28,084 nucleotides of DNA, taken from positions 1 through 28,084 of the forward strand of contig NZ_JNIW01000048.1 of assembly GCF_000701425.1 (NCBI RefSeq). Direction: 5' to 3'. The notes under the pieces are model-generated. The model saw only the letters and a program-made list of their open reading frames with translations. It was not told the DNA's origin and ran no database searches. Each line of letters begins with the position of its first letter. The stretch's first letter is position 1. The position numbers were made by a program, and so were the translations under genes. Positions 27,765-28,084 of the stretch are shown here, piece after piece. This stretch comes from Deinococcus frigens DSM 12807. Its GTDB lineage: Bacteria > Deinococcota > Deinococci > Deinococcales > Deinococcaceae.

Positions 27765-28084
27765 TTATGAGGGCGGACGGAAAACGAGCTGCCAGCCAAC
27801 TTCAAGGGTGGTTTGAGGAGAGGCATGAGGGCGTTTCCGATGGCCCAGTGGCTCAGGGTCAGGCCCACCCTGGAGCGTCAGGCGAGAGAAGATCGCCTGA
27901 CCACGGCTCAGCGCGTAATGAACCGCCCGGAGACCGATCTTGAGGTAGCTCAGCGCCCGCCGCCAGTGGGGATCGACGTGTCGTCGATCCCCACGCTGGA
28001 CCACCTCTATGCCTTCGGACACGAGCAGCAAGATCGCTACAGCCAGCACTGTCACCAACCGTTCAAGACTGGGGGCATCTCGCA
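27765..28084 (-). CDS. C-terminal part of a probable IS4-type transposase, 5' end beyond window
   Basis: About 106 codons read into the window from its right edge and stop with TAA at 27765. The visible protein has [20 protein letters not shown], then basic [21 protein letters not shown], and a [10 protein letters not shown] stretch. This looks like the C-terminal tail of IS4-family transposases common in Deinococcus. The catalytic DDE residues would lie upstream, outside the window. It ends 31 bp from the alpha-mannosidase stop, convergently, so an insertion sequence probably abuts that gene; terminal repeats could not be defined. No start is visible: the in-frame TTG at 28058 is not needed because the frame stays open to the edge. 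Family assignment is from pattern recall only. Confidence 0.6.
   Translation of the reverse strand, partial: RDAPSLERLVTVLAVAILLLVSEGIEVVQRGDRRHVDPHWRRALSYLKIGLRAVHYALSRGQAIFSRLTLQGGPDPEPLGHRKRPHASPQTTLEVGWQLVFRPPS

Overview
This is a GC-rich bacterial window devoted mainly to carbohydrate uptake and catabolism. It most resembles Deinococcus. Supporting signs are the gene repertoire and three starts (9516, 10606, 11519) that sit 6-7 nt downstream of a -10 hexamer with no room for a leader, the leaderless arrangement common in that genus. The assignment is inference; no rRNA or tRNA is present.

Left block (1-9196, all minus strand): a polyol cassette read right to left. It encodes a CUT1 binding protein and two permeases of sorbitol/mannitol type (smoE, smoF, smoG; no ATPase gene), a P-loop sugar/nucleoside kinase, a mannitol 2-dehydrogenase and a zinc-dependent sorbitol/xylitol-type dehydrogenase. 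An SDR oxidoreductase and a GH1-type glycosidase cut by the window edge follow. Imported mannitol or sorbitol would be oxidised to fructose and then phosphorylated.

Middle block (9516-14363, plus strand): a LacI-family regulator divergent from smoE, a ROK kinase, a tryptophan-degradation pair (kynU, kynA), and a small secreted DUF302 protein. Between the ROK kinase and kynU lies a previously unlabelled 35-codon leaderless ORF with tandem Trp codons. It is followed by a chain of mutually exclusive RNA pairings ending in a terminator-like hairpin. I read this as a candidate tryptophan-sensing attenuator with catabolic logic (on when Trp is abundant), and it is the most interesting item in the window.

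Right block (14438-24318, minus strand): a xylose-type locus read right to left. It holds a CUT2 ABC transporter (ATPase, permease, binding protein), a TIM-barrel sugar isomerase, a Gfo/Idh/MocA dehydrogenase, a second LacI regulator, xylA and xylB. A 14-bp LacI-type operator (CGAAANCGNTTTCG) occurs three times: at the xylA promoter, upstream of the transporter, and inside the isomerase gene. This makes the locus look like a self-contained regulon. A 170-bp palindromic repeat lies between the binding-protein and isomerase genes.

Right end: a GH38 alpha-mannosidase (plus strand) divergent from the transporter and sharing its operator-containing intergenic region, then the C-terminal part of what looks like an IS4-type transposase running off the edge. 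No CRISPR array, tRNA or rRNA was seen.
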